Source of the DNA: JAHEJA01 sp965656445
GTDB lineage: Bacteria > Pseudomonadota > Alphaproteobacteria > Rhodobacterales > Rhodobacteraceae
Direction of reading: 5' to 3'
Length of the DNA stretch: 64,000 nucleotides
Assembly (NCBI GenBank): GCA_965656445.1
Contig: CBFHKO010000001.1
Span: 434,001-498,000 of the forward strand
The position numbers were made by a program, and so were the translations under genes. Positions 17,154 to 25,884 of this stretch are shown here, piece by piece. The number at the start of each line of letters is the position of its first letter. The stretch's first letter is position 1. The notes under the pieces are model-generated. The model ran no database searches. It was not told where the DNA came from and saw only the letters and a program-made list of their open reading frames with translations.

Positions 17154-18311
17154 ATGGACATAAAACGATCACCATGGATGACTGATGAGCATCACATGCT
17201 CGCCGAAATGACAGCGAAATTCATCACCGAAGAATGGTCACCGCATTATGAACGCTGGCGTAAGCAAGGTCAGATGGACCGCGACACTTGGCAACAAGCT
17301 GGTGAATTGGGCCTCTTATGTCCATCCATCCCAGAAGAATACGGCGGAGTCGGTGGTGATTTCGGGCATGAAGCTGTTATCCTTATGGAAGGCAGCCGAG
17401 CAAACCTGGCGAGCTGGGGCCATGGCATCCATTCGGGGATCGTTGCCCATTATGTTTTGGCCTACGGAACAGAAGATCAAAAGAAACGCTGGTTGCCCAA
17501 AATGGTTTCTGGCGAATTGGTCGGCGCTTTGGCAATGACGGAACCCTCAACAGGGTCCGATGTTCAAGCCATCAAAACCCGCGCTGTGAAGGAAGGGAAT
17601 TCCTACCGCCTGACGGGGCAGAAAACCTTTATCACCAATGGGCAACACGCAAATCTCATTTTGGTGGCCGCAAAAACAGACCCGAGCTTGGGCTCCAAAG
17701 GGGTGTCTCTTGTGGCTGTAGAAACGGATACGGCGGATGGGTTCGCCCGTGGTCGCAACCTTGAAAAGATCGGTGCGCATGCCGCGGATACATCGGAGTT
17801 GTTCTTTGACAATGTCGAAGTCCCCCCTGAAAACATCTTGGGTGGTGGAGAAGGCCAAGGGTTTTATCAGATGATGCAGCAGCTCCCTCAAGAGCGGCTT
17901 ATCATTGGCTGTGGCGCGGTTGGCGCGATGGAAGGGGCCGTTGAGCGGACAATTGAATATTGCAATGATCGTCAAGCCTTTGGCGGACCGATCATGCAAT
18001 TTCAAAACACACGGTTTAAATTGGCTGAGGCTCAGACAAAAACAACGGTTGCACGTGCATTTTTAGATGCCTGCATCGAAGAACACCTGCGCGGTGAGCT
18101 GAGCGTTGAGAAAGCGGCCATGTCGAAATACTGGCTCACAGATACGCAAGGTGAGGTACTAGACGAATGCCTTCAGCTTCATGGTGGCTATGGGTTCATG
18201 CAAGAATATGCGATTGCCGAGATGTGGACTGATGCACGGGTTCAGCGCATTTATGGCGGAACCAATGAAATCATGAAGGAATTGATTTCACGGGCTTTTG
18301 TAAAGAAATAA
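17154..18311 (+). CDS. Acyl-CoA dehydrogenase, short form
   Basis: A 385-residue standard-length acyl-CoA dehydrogenase with the three ACAD domains. Blocks seen are SIPEEYGGVGGDF, ALAMTEPSTGSDVQ (FAD contact), RLTGQKTFITNGQHA, QAFGGPIMQFQNTRF, QLHGGYGFMQEYAIAEMWTDARVQRIYGGTNEIMKE, split here as two adjoining blocks, with the catalytic Glu in GGTNE. It probably handles medium or branched acyl-CoA and passes electrons to ETF. It shares an operon with the preceding long ACAD, giving two dehydrogenases of different type under the same MerR control. The start has GGGAG at the right distance. Confidence 0.93.
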   Translation: MDIKRSPWMTDEHHMLAEMTAKFITEEWSPHYERWRKQGQMDRDTWQQAGELGLLCPSIPEEYGGVGGDFGHEAVILMEGSRANLASWGHGIHSGIVAHYVLAYGTEDQKKRWLPKMVSGELVGALAMTEPSTGSDVQAIKTRAVKEGNSYRLTGQKTFITNGQHANLILVAAKTDPSLGSKGVSLVAVETDTADGFARGRNLEKIGAHAADTSELFFDNVEVPPENILGGGEGQGFYQMMQQLPQERLIIGCGAVGAMEGAVERTIEYCNDRQAFGGPIMQFQNTRFKLAEAQTKTTVARAFLDACIEEHLRGELSVEKAAMSKYWLTDTQGEVLDECLQLHGGYGFMQEYAIAEMWTDARVQRIYGGTNEIMKELISRAFVKK

Positions 18312-18336
18312 AACATCGACCCCTTGCCGATGGCGG

Positions 18337-18360
18337 ATGCCTCCGGCGGGGATATTTTAA
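18337..18360 (+). repeat. Intergenic motif of the type GCCTCCGGCGGGGATATTTT
   Basis: The string GCCTCCGGCGGGGATATTTT sits in the 82-base gap before the GST gene and resembles a short GC-rich motif followed by ATATTT that recurs between genes in many Rhodobacterales chromosomes. It can form only a small hairpin (CCTCCGGCGGGG). Its role is unknown. A shorter relative (ATACTCGCGGGGAT) occurs after the MFS gene near 43.4 kb. Confidence 0.35.
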
Positions 18361-18393
18361 AAAAGAAGAAGCCGATACAGTTTGGGAGCGGAT

Positions 18394-19032
18394 ATGACGA
18401 TCAAATTACATTGTTTTGGCGAAAGCGGGAATGCCTATAAGGCCGCTTTGGCCTTGGAGCTTTCGGGCATGGAATGGGACGCCGTCTATGTGGACTTCTT
18501 CAATGGGGAAACACACACAGAGGCTTATCGCAGTGATATCAATGAGATGGGCGAAGTTCCTGTAATGATTGATGGCGATATTCATCTCACTCAGTCGGGC
18601 GTGATCCAGTCCTATGTGACGGAAAAGTCAGGCAAGTTTGGCGGCACATCCCGTGCAGAAGAGCGCGATGTGTTGCGCTGGGTTCTTTGGGATAATCACA
18701 AGCTCAGTTCGCAAGCTGGCATGACGCGGTTTTTGATGAACTTTTTACCAGAAGATAAGCGCCCGCAAGACGCCATCAAATTTGTTCAGGGTCGATTGAC
18801 CGCCGCCTATGGGGTATTGGATGCCCATTTAAAAGATCGTGATTGGATTGTTGGCGACGGGATTACCAATGCAGATTTAAGCTGCTGTGGGTATTTGTAC
18901 TATCCCGAGCCATTTGGATTTGATCGCACAGAGTGGCCAAATATCGATGCTTGGCTTGAGAGACTATCCAACGTGGATGGGTGGAAACACCCGTATGATT
19001 TGATGCCCGGCAGCCCCGCTGATCGCGCGTAA
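18394..19032 (+). CDS. Glutathione S-transferase family protein
   Basis: A 212-residue GST: an N-terminal thioredoxin-like domain (about 1-80, beginning MTIKLHCFGESGNAYK, with the cis-Pro block GEVPVMIDGDIHLTQSGVI) and an all-helical C-terminal domain (about 90-205) with the N-capping DWIVGDGITNADLSCCGYLYYP motif region. Its Ser in GESGN probably activates glutathione. ATG at 18394 has GGAG 7 bases upstream, so I prefer it to a TTG at 18382. Embedded between beta-oxidation genes, it may detoxify reactive acyl intermediates or help thioester or isomerisation chemistry. Confidence 0.85.
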   Translation: MTIKLHCFGESGNAYKAALALELSGMEWDAVYVDFFNGETHTEAYRSDINEMGEVPVMIDGDIHLTQSGVIQSYVTEKSGKFGGTSRAEERDVLRWVLWDNHKLSSQAGMTRFLMNFLPEDKRPQDAIKFVQGRLTAAYGVLDAHLKDRDWIVGDGITNADLSCCGYLYYPEPFGFDRTEWPNIDAWLERLSNVDGWKHPYDLMPGSPADRA

Positions 19033-19042
19033 GGAGAGAGAC

Positions 19043-20254
19043 ATGGAAGACGTATATATTTATGATGCTGTTCGCACACCTCGTGGTAAGGGGCGCAAAG
19101 ATGGGTCATTGCATGAAGTGAGTGCTTTGGGTTTGTCTAAGACAGTTCTAAACGCTTTGGCTGCGCGCAATGGGCTTGAGGGTCATGCGGTTGAGGATGT
19201 TGTTTGGGGCAATGTGACCCAAGTGGCTGAACAAGGGGCGTGCTTGGCCCGTACTGCTGTGATTGCCTCTGATTTGGATGAAAGTATTCCAGGTCTGGCG
19301 ATCAATAGATTCTGTGCATCTGGTCTTGAAGCGGTCAATTTGGCCGCCAATCAAATCCGTGGTGGTGCCGGAATGGGCTATATCGCAGGTGGCGTTGAAA
19401 GCATGAGCCGTGTTCCCATGATGAGCGATGGTGGTGCTTTAGCTGTTGATCCCTCTTTTGCGATGGAGCATTATTTTGTGCCCCAAGGGATCAGCGCGGA
19501 TATCATTGCAACCGAATATGGATACACTCGGGATGATGCGGATGCCATGGCTGTCGAAAGCCAAAAGCGCGCCAAAGCCGCATGGGATGATAACCGATTT
19601 GAGCGTTCTATCGTGCCTGTGAAGGATGTGAATGGTCTTACGATTTTGGATTATGACGAATTCATTCGCCCAAGCACAGATATGCAATCTTTGGGGGCGT
19701 TGAAGCCATCGTTCAAAGAACAAGGCGAGGTTATGCCGGGCTTTGATGCGGTTGCCTTGATGAAATATCCGCACCTTGAGCGGATCGAGCATATTCACCA
19801 TGCTGGCAACAGCTCTGGTATTGTTGATGGGTCTGCTGGCATGTTGCTAGGTAACAAAGAGTTCGGCGAAAAATGGGGGCTCACGCCACGGGCGCGGATC
19901 AAGGGGACGGCGAAAATCGGCACTGATCCAACCATCATGCTAACCGGACCCGTGCCTGTAACAGAGAAAATCCTAGCCGATACAGGTATGAGCATCAGCG
20001 ACATCGATTTATTCGAAGTGAATGAAGCCTTTGCCGCCGTCGTCATGCGTTTTGAAGAGGCCTTTAATGTGGATCACTCAAACGTCAACGTAAATGGCGG
20101 GTCAATCGCGATGGGTCACCCATTGGGGGCAACTGGCGCGATGATCTTGGGCGCTTTGCTTGATGAGCTGGAACGCTCTGGCAAGGGAACAGGCTTGGCC
20201 ACGCTTTGCATCGGCTCTGGTATGGGTGCCGCCACAATTATTGAACGCGTTTGA
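19043..20254 (+). CDS. fadA: Acetyl-CoA C-acyltransferase (thiolase)
   Basis: A 403-residue thiolase that cleaves 3-ketoacyl-CoA to acetyl-CoA and a shortened acyl-CoA. The acylated cysteine lies in INRFCASGLEAVN near residue 92. The C-terminal histidine is in GGSIAMGHPLGATGA and the second cysteine in LCIGSGMGAATI. NVNGG and VNEAFAAV blocks are also present. Length and motifs fit the FadA/FadI-like degradative group. GGAGAGAG 8 bases before the ATG is a strong ribosome binding site. It sits 10 bases before fadJ, with which it would form the beta-oxidation complex. Confidence 0.92.
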   Translation: MEDVYIYDAVRTPRGKGRKDGSLHEVSALGLSKTVLNALAARNGLEGHAVEDVVWGNVTQVAEQGACLARTAVIASDLDESIPGLAINRFCASGLEAVNLAANQIRGGAGMGYIAGGVESMSRVPMMSDGGALAVDPSFAMEHYFVPQGISADIIATEYGYTRDDADAMAVESQKRAKAAWDDNRFERSIVPVKDVNGLTILDYDEFIRPSTDMQSLGALKPSFKEQGEVMPGFDAVALMKYPHLERIEHIHHAGNSSGIVDGSAGMLLGNKEFGEKWGLTPRARIKGTAKIGTDPTIMLTGPVPVTEKILADTGMSISDIDLFEVNEAFAAVVMRFEEAFNVDHSNVNVNGGSIAMGHPLGATGAMILGALLDELERSGKGTGLATLCIGSGMGAATIIERV

Positions 20255-20264
20255 GGTGAAAACA

Positions 20265-22463
20265 ATGACTGATTTTACGATGATCACAGACGCAGACGGC
20301 GTCGCAACACTGACTTGGGATTGCGAAGGCAAATCCATGAACGTCCTCAGCTTGGCAGCCCTGTTGCATCTGGACCAGTTGATTGATCAAGCTTTGGCAG
20401 ATGACGCCATCAAAGGGATCATCATCACCAGTGGCAAGAAAGACTTTGCCGCAGGGATGGATTTGAATGTGCTTGCAAAAATGCGCGATGATGCAGGGGA
20501 AAACCCAGCACAAGGCTTGTTTGATGGCATCATGTCGTTCCACCAAATCCTACGCAAAATCGAACGCGCGGGCATGGATCCTAAAACGAACAAAGGTGGC
20601 AAACCGATTGCCTCCGTTCTTCCGGGGACTGCGCTCGGGATTGGGTTGGAATTGCCTCTTTCGACACATCGAATTTTTGCCGCAAATAATGCCAAGGCTA
20701 AAATTGGTCTGCCTGAAATCTTGGTTGGTATTTTCCCAGGGGCGGGTGGCACGACACGTTTGACCCGCAAGCTCGGTGCAATGGCGGCGGCGCCCTATTT
20801 GTTAGAGGGCAAAACCCTTGCCCCGGCAAAGGCGAAATCCGCTGGCATCATTGACGAAGTGAGCGACGATCCAATGGCGGATGCGCGTGCTTGGGTCTTG
20901 TCCGCGAAGGATGCGGATCTGGTGAAACCTTGGGACGCAAAAGGGTACAAAATGCCCGGTGGCGCACCCTATCATCCAGCTGGGTTCATGACCTTTGTTG
21001 GCGCATCTGCAATGATCAACGGTAAAACACAAGGAGCCTTTCCTGCGGCCAAAGCCTTGTTGAGTGCGGTTTATGAGGGGGCGTTGGTTCCTTTTGACAC
21101 AGCCCTCAAAATTGAGGCGCGTTGGTTTACCAATGTGTTGTTGAACCCCTCCTCAAGCGCGATGATCCAATCCTTGTTCATCAACAAGGGTGCTTTGGAA
21201 AAGGGGGCCGTGCGTCCCAAAGATATTCCAGATCAAACAGTCAAGACTGTTGGTGTTTTGGGCGCTGGCATGATGGGGGCGGGTATTGCGCTTGTCTCTG
21301 CGATGGCAGGCATCAAAGTGGTTCTTTTGGATCAAGACCAAGCCGCCGCAGATCGTGGCAAGGCCTATACCGAAACCTATATGGACAAGGGCATCAAACG
21401 CGGCAAGGCCACTGTTGAGAAAAAAGAAGCGGCGCTGAATTTGATCACGGCGACAACGGATTATGCTGCCCTTTCAGACGCGGACCTCATCATCGAAGCT
21501 GTCTTTGAAGACCCCAAGATCAAAGCCGACGTGACCAAAGCGGTCGAAGCGGTCATTCCCGAGGATTGCATCTTTGCCTCGAACACCTCGACTTTGCCGA
21601 TCTCAGACTTGGCTAAGGCGTCCTCTCGTCCTGAGCAATTCATCGGGATCCACTTCTTTAGTCCTGTTGAGAAAATGCTTTTGGTGGAAATCATTAAGGG
21701 CAAAGAAACCGGTGATCGCGCTGTTGCGAAAGCCTTGGATTATGTCCGTCAAATCCGCAAGACACCAATCGTGGTGAATGATGCGCGTTTCTTTTATGCG
21801 AACCGCTGTATTATTCCTTATATCAACGAAGGCATCCGTATGGTCGCCGAGGGCGTTGCCCCCTCGTTGATCGACAATGCCGCGCGTCAAATGGGCTTTC
21901 CTGTGGGGCCGTTGCAATTGGTTGATGAGACCTCGATTGACCTCGGTGCCAAGATCGCGCGTGCAACAAAGGCTGCGATGGGGGATGCCTATCCTGATAG
22001 TGCCGTTGATGAAGTGATCTTCTGGATGGAAGGCCAAGGCCGTTTGGGACGCAAATCTAATGCGGGCTTCTTTGACTACGATGAAAAAGGCAAGCGTTTG
22101 GGATATTGGGACGGTCTGGGCGATCAATACCCACGCCTTGACGAGCAACCGTCATTGATCGACGTGCAACATCGTTTGATGTTTGTTCAAACCCTAGAGG
22201 CCGTGCGCGCCCTCGAAGAAGGCGTCTTGATGGATATCCGCGAAGGGGACGTTGGCGCCATTCTTGGATGGGGTTTTGCCCCTGCGACAGGTGGACCGCT
22301 CAGCTGGTTTGATATGCTTGGTTCTGCTTATGCCGCAGAGCGCTGTGATCAATTGCAAGAGGCCCATGGGGATCGCTTTGCCTGCCCTGATCTTTTGCGC
22401 GACATGGCGGCCAAAGGCCAGTCTTTCTATGGACGCTTCGGCGCGAACAAAGACGCCGCTTAA
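20265..22463 (+). CDS. fadJ: FadJ/FadB-type enoyl-CoA hydratase / 3-hydroxyacyl-CoA dehydrogenase
   Basis: A 732-residue multifunctional beta-oxidation protein. The N-terminal crotonase domain (about 1-190) has the oxyanion region IIITSGKKDFAAGMDL and LPGTALGIGLELPLSTH, then LPEILVGIFPGAGGT. The NAD domain starts near residue 325 with GVLGAGMMGAGIA, and the catalytic His lies in IGIHFFSPVEKM. Two C-terminal 3HCDH domains follow (FANRC-type FYANRCIIPY, then PLQLVDETSIDLG). GAGGTG overlaps the thiolase stop, and the ATG at 20265 is preferred over longer in-frame starts inside the thiolase gene. Last gene of the MerR-controlled operon. Confidence 0.93.
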   Translation: MTDFTMITDADGVATLTWDCEGKSMNVLSLAALLHLDQLIDQALADDAIKGIIITSGKKDFAAGMDLNVLAKMRDDAGENPAQGLFDGIMSFHQILRKIERAGMDPKTNKGGKPIASVLPGTALGIGLELPLSTHRIFAANNAKAKIGLPEILVGIFPGAGGTTRLTRKLGAMAAAPYLLEGKTLAPAKAKSAGIIDEVSDDPMADARAWVLSAKDADLVKPWDAKGYKMPGGAPYHPAGFMTFVGASAMINGKTQGAFPAAKALLSAVYEGALVPFDTALKIEARWFTNVLLNPSSSAMIQSLFINKGALEKGAVRPKDIPDQTVKTVGVLGAGMMGAGIALVSAMAGIKVVLLDQDQAAADRGKAYTETYMDKGIKRGKATVEKKEAALNLITATTDYAALSDADLIIEAVFEDPKIKADVTKAVEAVIPEDCIFASNTSTLPISDLAKASSRPEQFIGIHFFSPVEKMLLVEIIKGKETGDRAVAKALDYVRQIRKTPIVVNDARFFYANRCIIPYINEGIRMVAEGVAPSLIDNAARQMGFPVGPLQLVDETSIDLGAKIARATKAAMGDAYPDSAVDEVIFWMEGQGRLGRKSNAGFFDYDEKGKRLGYWDGLGDQYPRLDEQPSLIDVQHRLMFVQTLEAVRALEEGVLMDIREGDVGAILGWGFAPATGGPLSWFDMLGSAYAAERCDQLQEAHGDRFACPDLLRDMAAKGQSFYGRFGANKDAA

Positions 22464-22472
22464 TCTTTATGA

Positions 22473-22497
22473 CTGGCGGCGGGTAATCCGTCGCCAG
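22473..22497 (+). terminator. Stem-loop after fadJ, probable transcript end
   Basis: CTGGCGGCGG (22473-22482), loop GTAAT, CCGTCGCCAG (22488-22497): a 10-base-pair stem with one wobble pair, 9 bases past the fadJ stop. No clear T-run follows, so termination may be weak or Rho-aided, or the hairpin may protect the 3' end. Confidence 0.5.
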
Positions 22498-22535
22498 ATC
22501 ATTGCAAGCAAAACCCATCTCGTCAAAGGCGTTGA

Positions 22536-23180
22536 TCAAAACCTATAGCCAAATTTTTTGATGTCTTCTTGAAAGATAGTCGAGACAAGCTGCGCCAAAT
22601 CTTCTGAATAATAGCTATGATATTCGCTCTTGCGGGAGGATTTGTTTTCTTGGGCAATTTCAAGAGAAAATCCCAAATGATCCTCAAGCTTGGCTAAATC
22701 TTCGCCCAAATGTTCGAGGCGAATGTAAAGGTCGCATTTTTCACGACCCGTGATATCCGTCATGTAATAGCGCGCAGGTGTTGCCTTGAACGAGGCAATC
22801 ACCGCAGGGAGGCCTAGAAAGGTTGCAAAGTCGTGCTCTTTAGCAAGCTTTACAAAGACATTGTTAAAGGATTGCTCCTGAAGCCAATGATAATAACTCA
22901 CCAAGCGATCCCAAGGATTGCGCACCATAGTAAAGACGAACATGTCGTCAATCTCTGCCGGTGACACCAATCCATCTATGTCGCGCAAGGTCGAGTGTTT
23001 CCACAGCCGCCCTTTGGTTTCAATGTCCTGGACTTTGCGGCGACGCTTCTTGGCCTTGGGCGTATCCCCGACCATGATATCATCCGCCATTGCGCGATCC
23101 TCTAAGGCAAGCGCCATAGATGTCCCGCCTGTTTTGGGGATATGGATGAAAATATACTTACGGCCACGCGAAACGATCAT
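22536..23180 (-). CDS. Sulfotransferase family protein
   Basis: A 214-residue PAPS-dependent sulfotransferase-like protein. The 5'-phosphosulfate loop is YIFIHIPKTGGTSM (residues about 9-22), and the 3'-phosphate region is FVFTMVRNPWDRLVSYYHW. These match the small carbohydrate-type sulfotransferase group common in marine Rhodobacteraceae. The ATG at 23180 places the P-loop at the usual distance; a longer frame from 23297 runs into the neighbouring transporter. The acceptor is unknown, possibly a cell-surface sugar. It follows the EamA exporter gene by 8 bases and probably shares its transcript. Confidence 0.82.
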   Translation of the reverse strand: MIVSRGRKYIFIHIPKTGGTSMALALEDRAMADDIMVGDTPKAKKRRRKVQDIETKGRLWKHSTLRDIDGLVSPAEIDDMFVFTMVRNPWDRLVSYYHWLQEQSFNNVFVKLAKEHDFATFLGLPAVIASFKATPARYYMTDITGREKCDLYIRLEHLGEDLAKLEDHLGFSLEIAQENKSSRKSEYHSYYSEDLAQLVSTIFQEDIKKFGYRF

Positions 23181-23188
23181 GGCGATAT

Positions 23189-24109
23189 TTAGCCTGAGCG
23201 CGTCGTGGAACGCAATGCAATGATCATACCTGCCGCTGCAACCAGCACGATCCCAACGATTTGCAGACCCGTTACCGTTTGTCCAAACAAGAACCACGCA
23301 AACACAGGCCCAAAGATAAAAACCGAATATTCCAAGACAGAGACATAAGAGGCCTCACCCAATTGATAGGCACGGATCAAAAACCCAACACCAATCACAG
23401 AGCCAAAGGCCTGTAAAACAATGAGATGGAATACTTGATCCAAAGGCCATACCCAAAGCCGCGTCATAAACCCATCGGTGCCTTCGACGCTCGGTATATC
23501 CATATAGCTGACACCCCCCAAAGCAATCGCTCCAATGAGCGCTTGAAAAATCAACATAACGATCAACATCGACAGTGTGCTTTCTTCTTCGCATAGCTCG
23601 CGCGTCGCAACCGCCCCCATCGCATAGAGCAGACCCCCGATTACGGGTAGCAAATTGATCAAAGAGATATCCGCGAGCCCTGTATCAAGCACCAGCAAGA
23701 TCCCCACAAACCCCAAGACGACGGCGAAAATGCGGACCTTGCCCACGGGGTTTTTCAAAATAAAGGCCGTAATCAAGAGGATAAAGATCGGTGATGTGAA
23801 CAGTCCCGCCAAAGCTTGGGCGATCGACATGAACGCCAGAGCCCCGAAATAAAAGATCATCGCCAGAGCGATTAACCCAGATCGAATAGACACCGCCCAC
23901 AACCGTTTTGGCCAGATTGTTCCGAATCCAACAAGGGAGGCCAGCATGACCAATGGCACAGCCATAAAGGCGCGAATGATTTGAAACTGCCATAGGCTGG
24001 CTTGGCCGGCGATAATGACAATGTAGTTGTCGATGAAACCAATGATCAACATTGCCAAAATCATGGAAAATGCGGCTCGATGTCCGTTTATCGTCATTGA
24101 GTGTCTCAT
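23189..24109 (-). CDS. EamA/DMT-family membrane transporter
   Basis: A 306-residue protein with about ten hydrophobic segments and two EamA repeats (about 10-145 and 160-300), the layout of drug/metabolite exporters of the DMT superfamily. A characteristic GLFTSPIFILLITAFILKNPVGK block ends repeat 1, and repeat 2 ends in QTVTGLQIVGIVLVAAAG. Substrate unknown; amino acids or small metabolites are typical. First gene of a two-gene unit with the sulfotransferase, divergent from the acyl-CoA ligase. Confidence 0.85.
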   Translation of the reverse strand: MRHSMTINGHRAAFSMILAMLIIGFIDNYIVIIAGQASLWQFQIIRAFMAVPLVMLASLVGFGTIWPKRLWAVSIRSGLIALAMIFYFGALAFMSIAQALAGLFTSPIFILLITAFILKNPVGKVRIFAVVLGFVGILLVLDTGLADISLINLLPVIGGLLYAMGAVATRELCEEESTLSMLIVMLIFQALIGAIALGGVSYMDIPSVEGTDGFMTRLWVWPLDQVFHLIVLQAFGSVIGVGFLIRAYQLGEASYVSVLEYSVFIFGPVFAWFLFGQTVTGLQIVGIVLVAAAGMIIALRSTTRSG

Positions 24110-24186
24110 TGGACTTTTCTTTCCCTGAATACTCGCTTTAATCTAGCAAAAAACCGACATGGGTTCATTTAATTGGGAGGACTGTT

Positions 24187-25815
24187 ATGGGTTGGATGAT
24201 GGATGAGACGGGCTTGGATAAAACGGCTGCAAACTATGTGGCTTTGACGCCGCTGTCGCACCTGCGTCGCGCGTCAACTGTGTTTGCGGAAAAAACAGCC
24301 GTCGTTTATGGCACACACCGCGTCACCTACCGCGAATATTATCAGCGTTGCTCGCAATTGGCCTCTGCTTTGACGGCTTTGGGCGTTCAATCTGGTGATG
24401 TCGTGGCGACCTTGATCCCCAACCTCCCTGCCCAAGCCGAGGCGCATTTTGGGGTTCCTGCCTGTGGTGCTGTGTTGAACACGATTAATACGCGCCTTGA
24501 CGTGGATACCGTGTCCTACATCTTTGAACATGGAAGCGCCAAGGTGGTCTTGGTTGATACCCAATTCCTAGACCTCGCCGAAGCCGCCGTCAGCGCGATG
24601 ACAACCCCTGCCCCCATTTTGATCGAAGTGCCTGACCCCCAAGCGGGATATGACGCAACAGGCCGTCATCAAACATATGAGGATCTTTTGAAAACAGGCG
24701 ATCCAAGCTATGAGTGGGTTATGCCACAGGATGAATGGGAAAGCGTCTCTCTGAACTATACCTCAGGGACGACAGGCCGCCCCAAGGGCGTCGTGTGCCA
24801 TCACCGTGGTGCCTATCTTATGACGATGGGAACGGTTATTTCGTGGCGCATGCAGCTCAATCCTGTGTTCATGGCCATTGTTCCGCTGTTCCATTGTAAT
24901 GGATGGAACCACACATGGATGATGCCTGTGGTAGGGGGCAAATTGGTTTGTTGTCGCGACATCACAGCCAAAGCAATCTATTCCGCCATCGCAGATGAGG
25001 GCGTGCAATATTTTGGCGGCGCTCCGATTGTTTTGAACATGTTGGTGAATGCAACCGATGAAGATCGCCGTGACTTTGATCATACCGTCGAAGTCTTTAC
25101 CGCAGGTGCGCCCCCTGCCCCTGCGACTTTGGCCAAGATTGAAAAGCTTGGGTTTAATGTCACCCAAGTGTATGGGCTGACGGAAACCTATGGGCATGTA
25201 ACAGAATGCTACTGGGATGCGGATCGTTGGGATGATTTGGACACGGATGCACGCGCCTCTATCAAAGCGCGCCAAGGCGTCGCCTTCCCCATGATGGAAC
25301 ACATCACAGTTATGGACGCCGATATGACGCAAGTGCCAATGGACGGCACGACCCAAGGCGAAATTATGATCCGCGGGAATTCTGTGATGAAAGGCTATCT
25401 GAAAAACCCAGAGGCAACAGAAGAAGCCTTTGCAGGCGGATATTTCCATTCAGGCGATATCGCAGTCCAGCATGAAGATGGCTATATTCAAATCGCAGAT
25501 CGCGCCAAGGATATCATCATTTCAGGCGGCGAAAACATCAGCTCGGTTGAGGTCGAAGGCACGCTTATGGCGCATCCGTCTGTGTCGCTCTGTGCCGTGG
25601 TTGCAAAGCCGGATGAGAAATGGGGCGAAGTTCCCTGCGCCTTTGTTGAACTGCTCGACGGAGCAATGGCGGATGAAGCGGAACTGATTGCCTTTGCGCG
25701 GACCAAGCTCGCTGGATTTAAGACACCCAAGAAAATCATTTTCCAAGAGCTTCCCAAAACCTCGACTGGGAAAATCCAAAAATTTGAATTACGCAAACAG
25801 GTAAAAAACGGCTGA
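24187..25815 (+). CDS. AMP-binding acyl-CoA ligase (FadD/DmdB-like)
   Basis: A 542-residue ANL ligase activating a carboxylic acid to its CoA thioester. Motifs: YTSGTTGRPKGVVCHHRG (ATP loop), VYGLTETYGH, YFHSGDIAVQHEDGYIQIADRAKDIIISGGENIS split across the YHTGD-like region and hinge, and the C-terminal Lys in KTSTGKIQKFELR. Length and N-terminal sequence fit the medium/long-chain group that includes the Ruegeria DmdB enzymes acting on methylmercaptopropionate, so a role in fatty acid or DMSP-derived acid use are both open. TGGGAGG is the ribosome binding site. Its neighbourhood with the beta-oxidation operon supports a fatty acid role. Confidence 0.87.
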   Translation: MGWMMDETGLDKTAANYVALTPLSHLRRASTVFAEKTAVVYGTHRVTYREYYQRCSQLASALTALGVQSGDVVATLIPNLPAQAEAHFGVPACGAVLNTINTRLDVDTVSYIFEHGSAKVVLVDTQFLDLAEAAVSAMTTPAPILIEVPDPQAGYDATGRHQTYEDLLKTGDPSYEWVMPQDEWESVSLNYTSGTTGRPKGVVCHHRGAYLMTMGTVISWRMQLNPVFMAIVPLFHCNGWNHTWMMPVVGGKLVCCRDITAKAIYSAIADEGVQYFGGAPIVLNMLVNATDEDRRDFDHTVEVFTAGAPPAPATLAKIEKLGFNVTQVYGLTETYGHVTECYWDADRWDDLDTDARASIKARQGVAFPMMEHITVMDADMTQVPMDGTTQGEIMIRGNSVMKGYLKNPEATEEAFAGGYFHSGDIAVQHEDGYIQIADRAKDIIISGGENISSVEVEGTLMAHPSVSLCAVVAKPDEKWGEVPCAFVELLDGAMADEAELIAFARTKLAGFKTPKKIIFQELPKTSTGKIQKFELRKQVKNG

Positions 25816-25884
25816 TGACATTGTCTGAACGCCCGTCCCTATGTTAAGCTCTGTCTACAAGAATAGGCAGAGCAGCCACATTAC

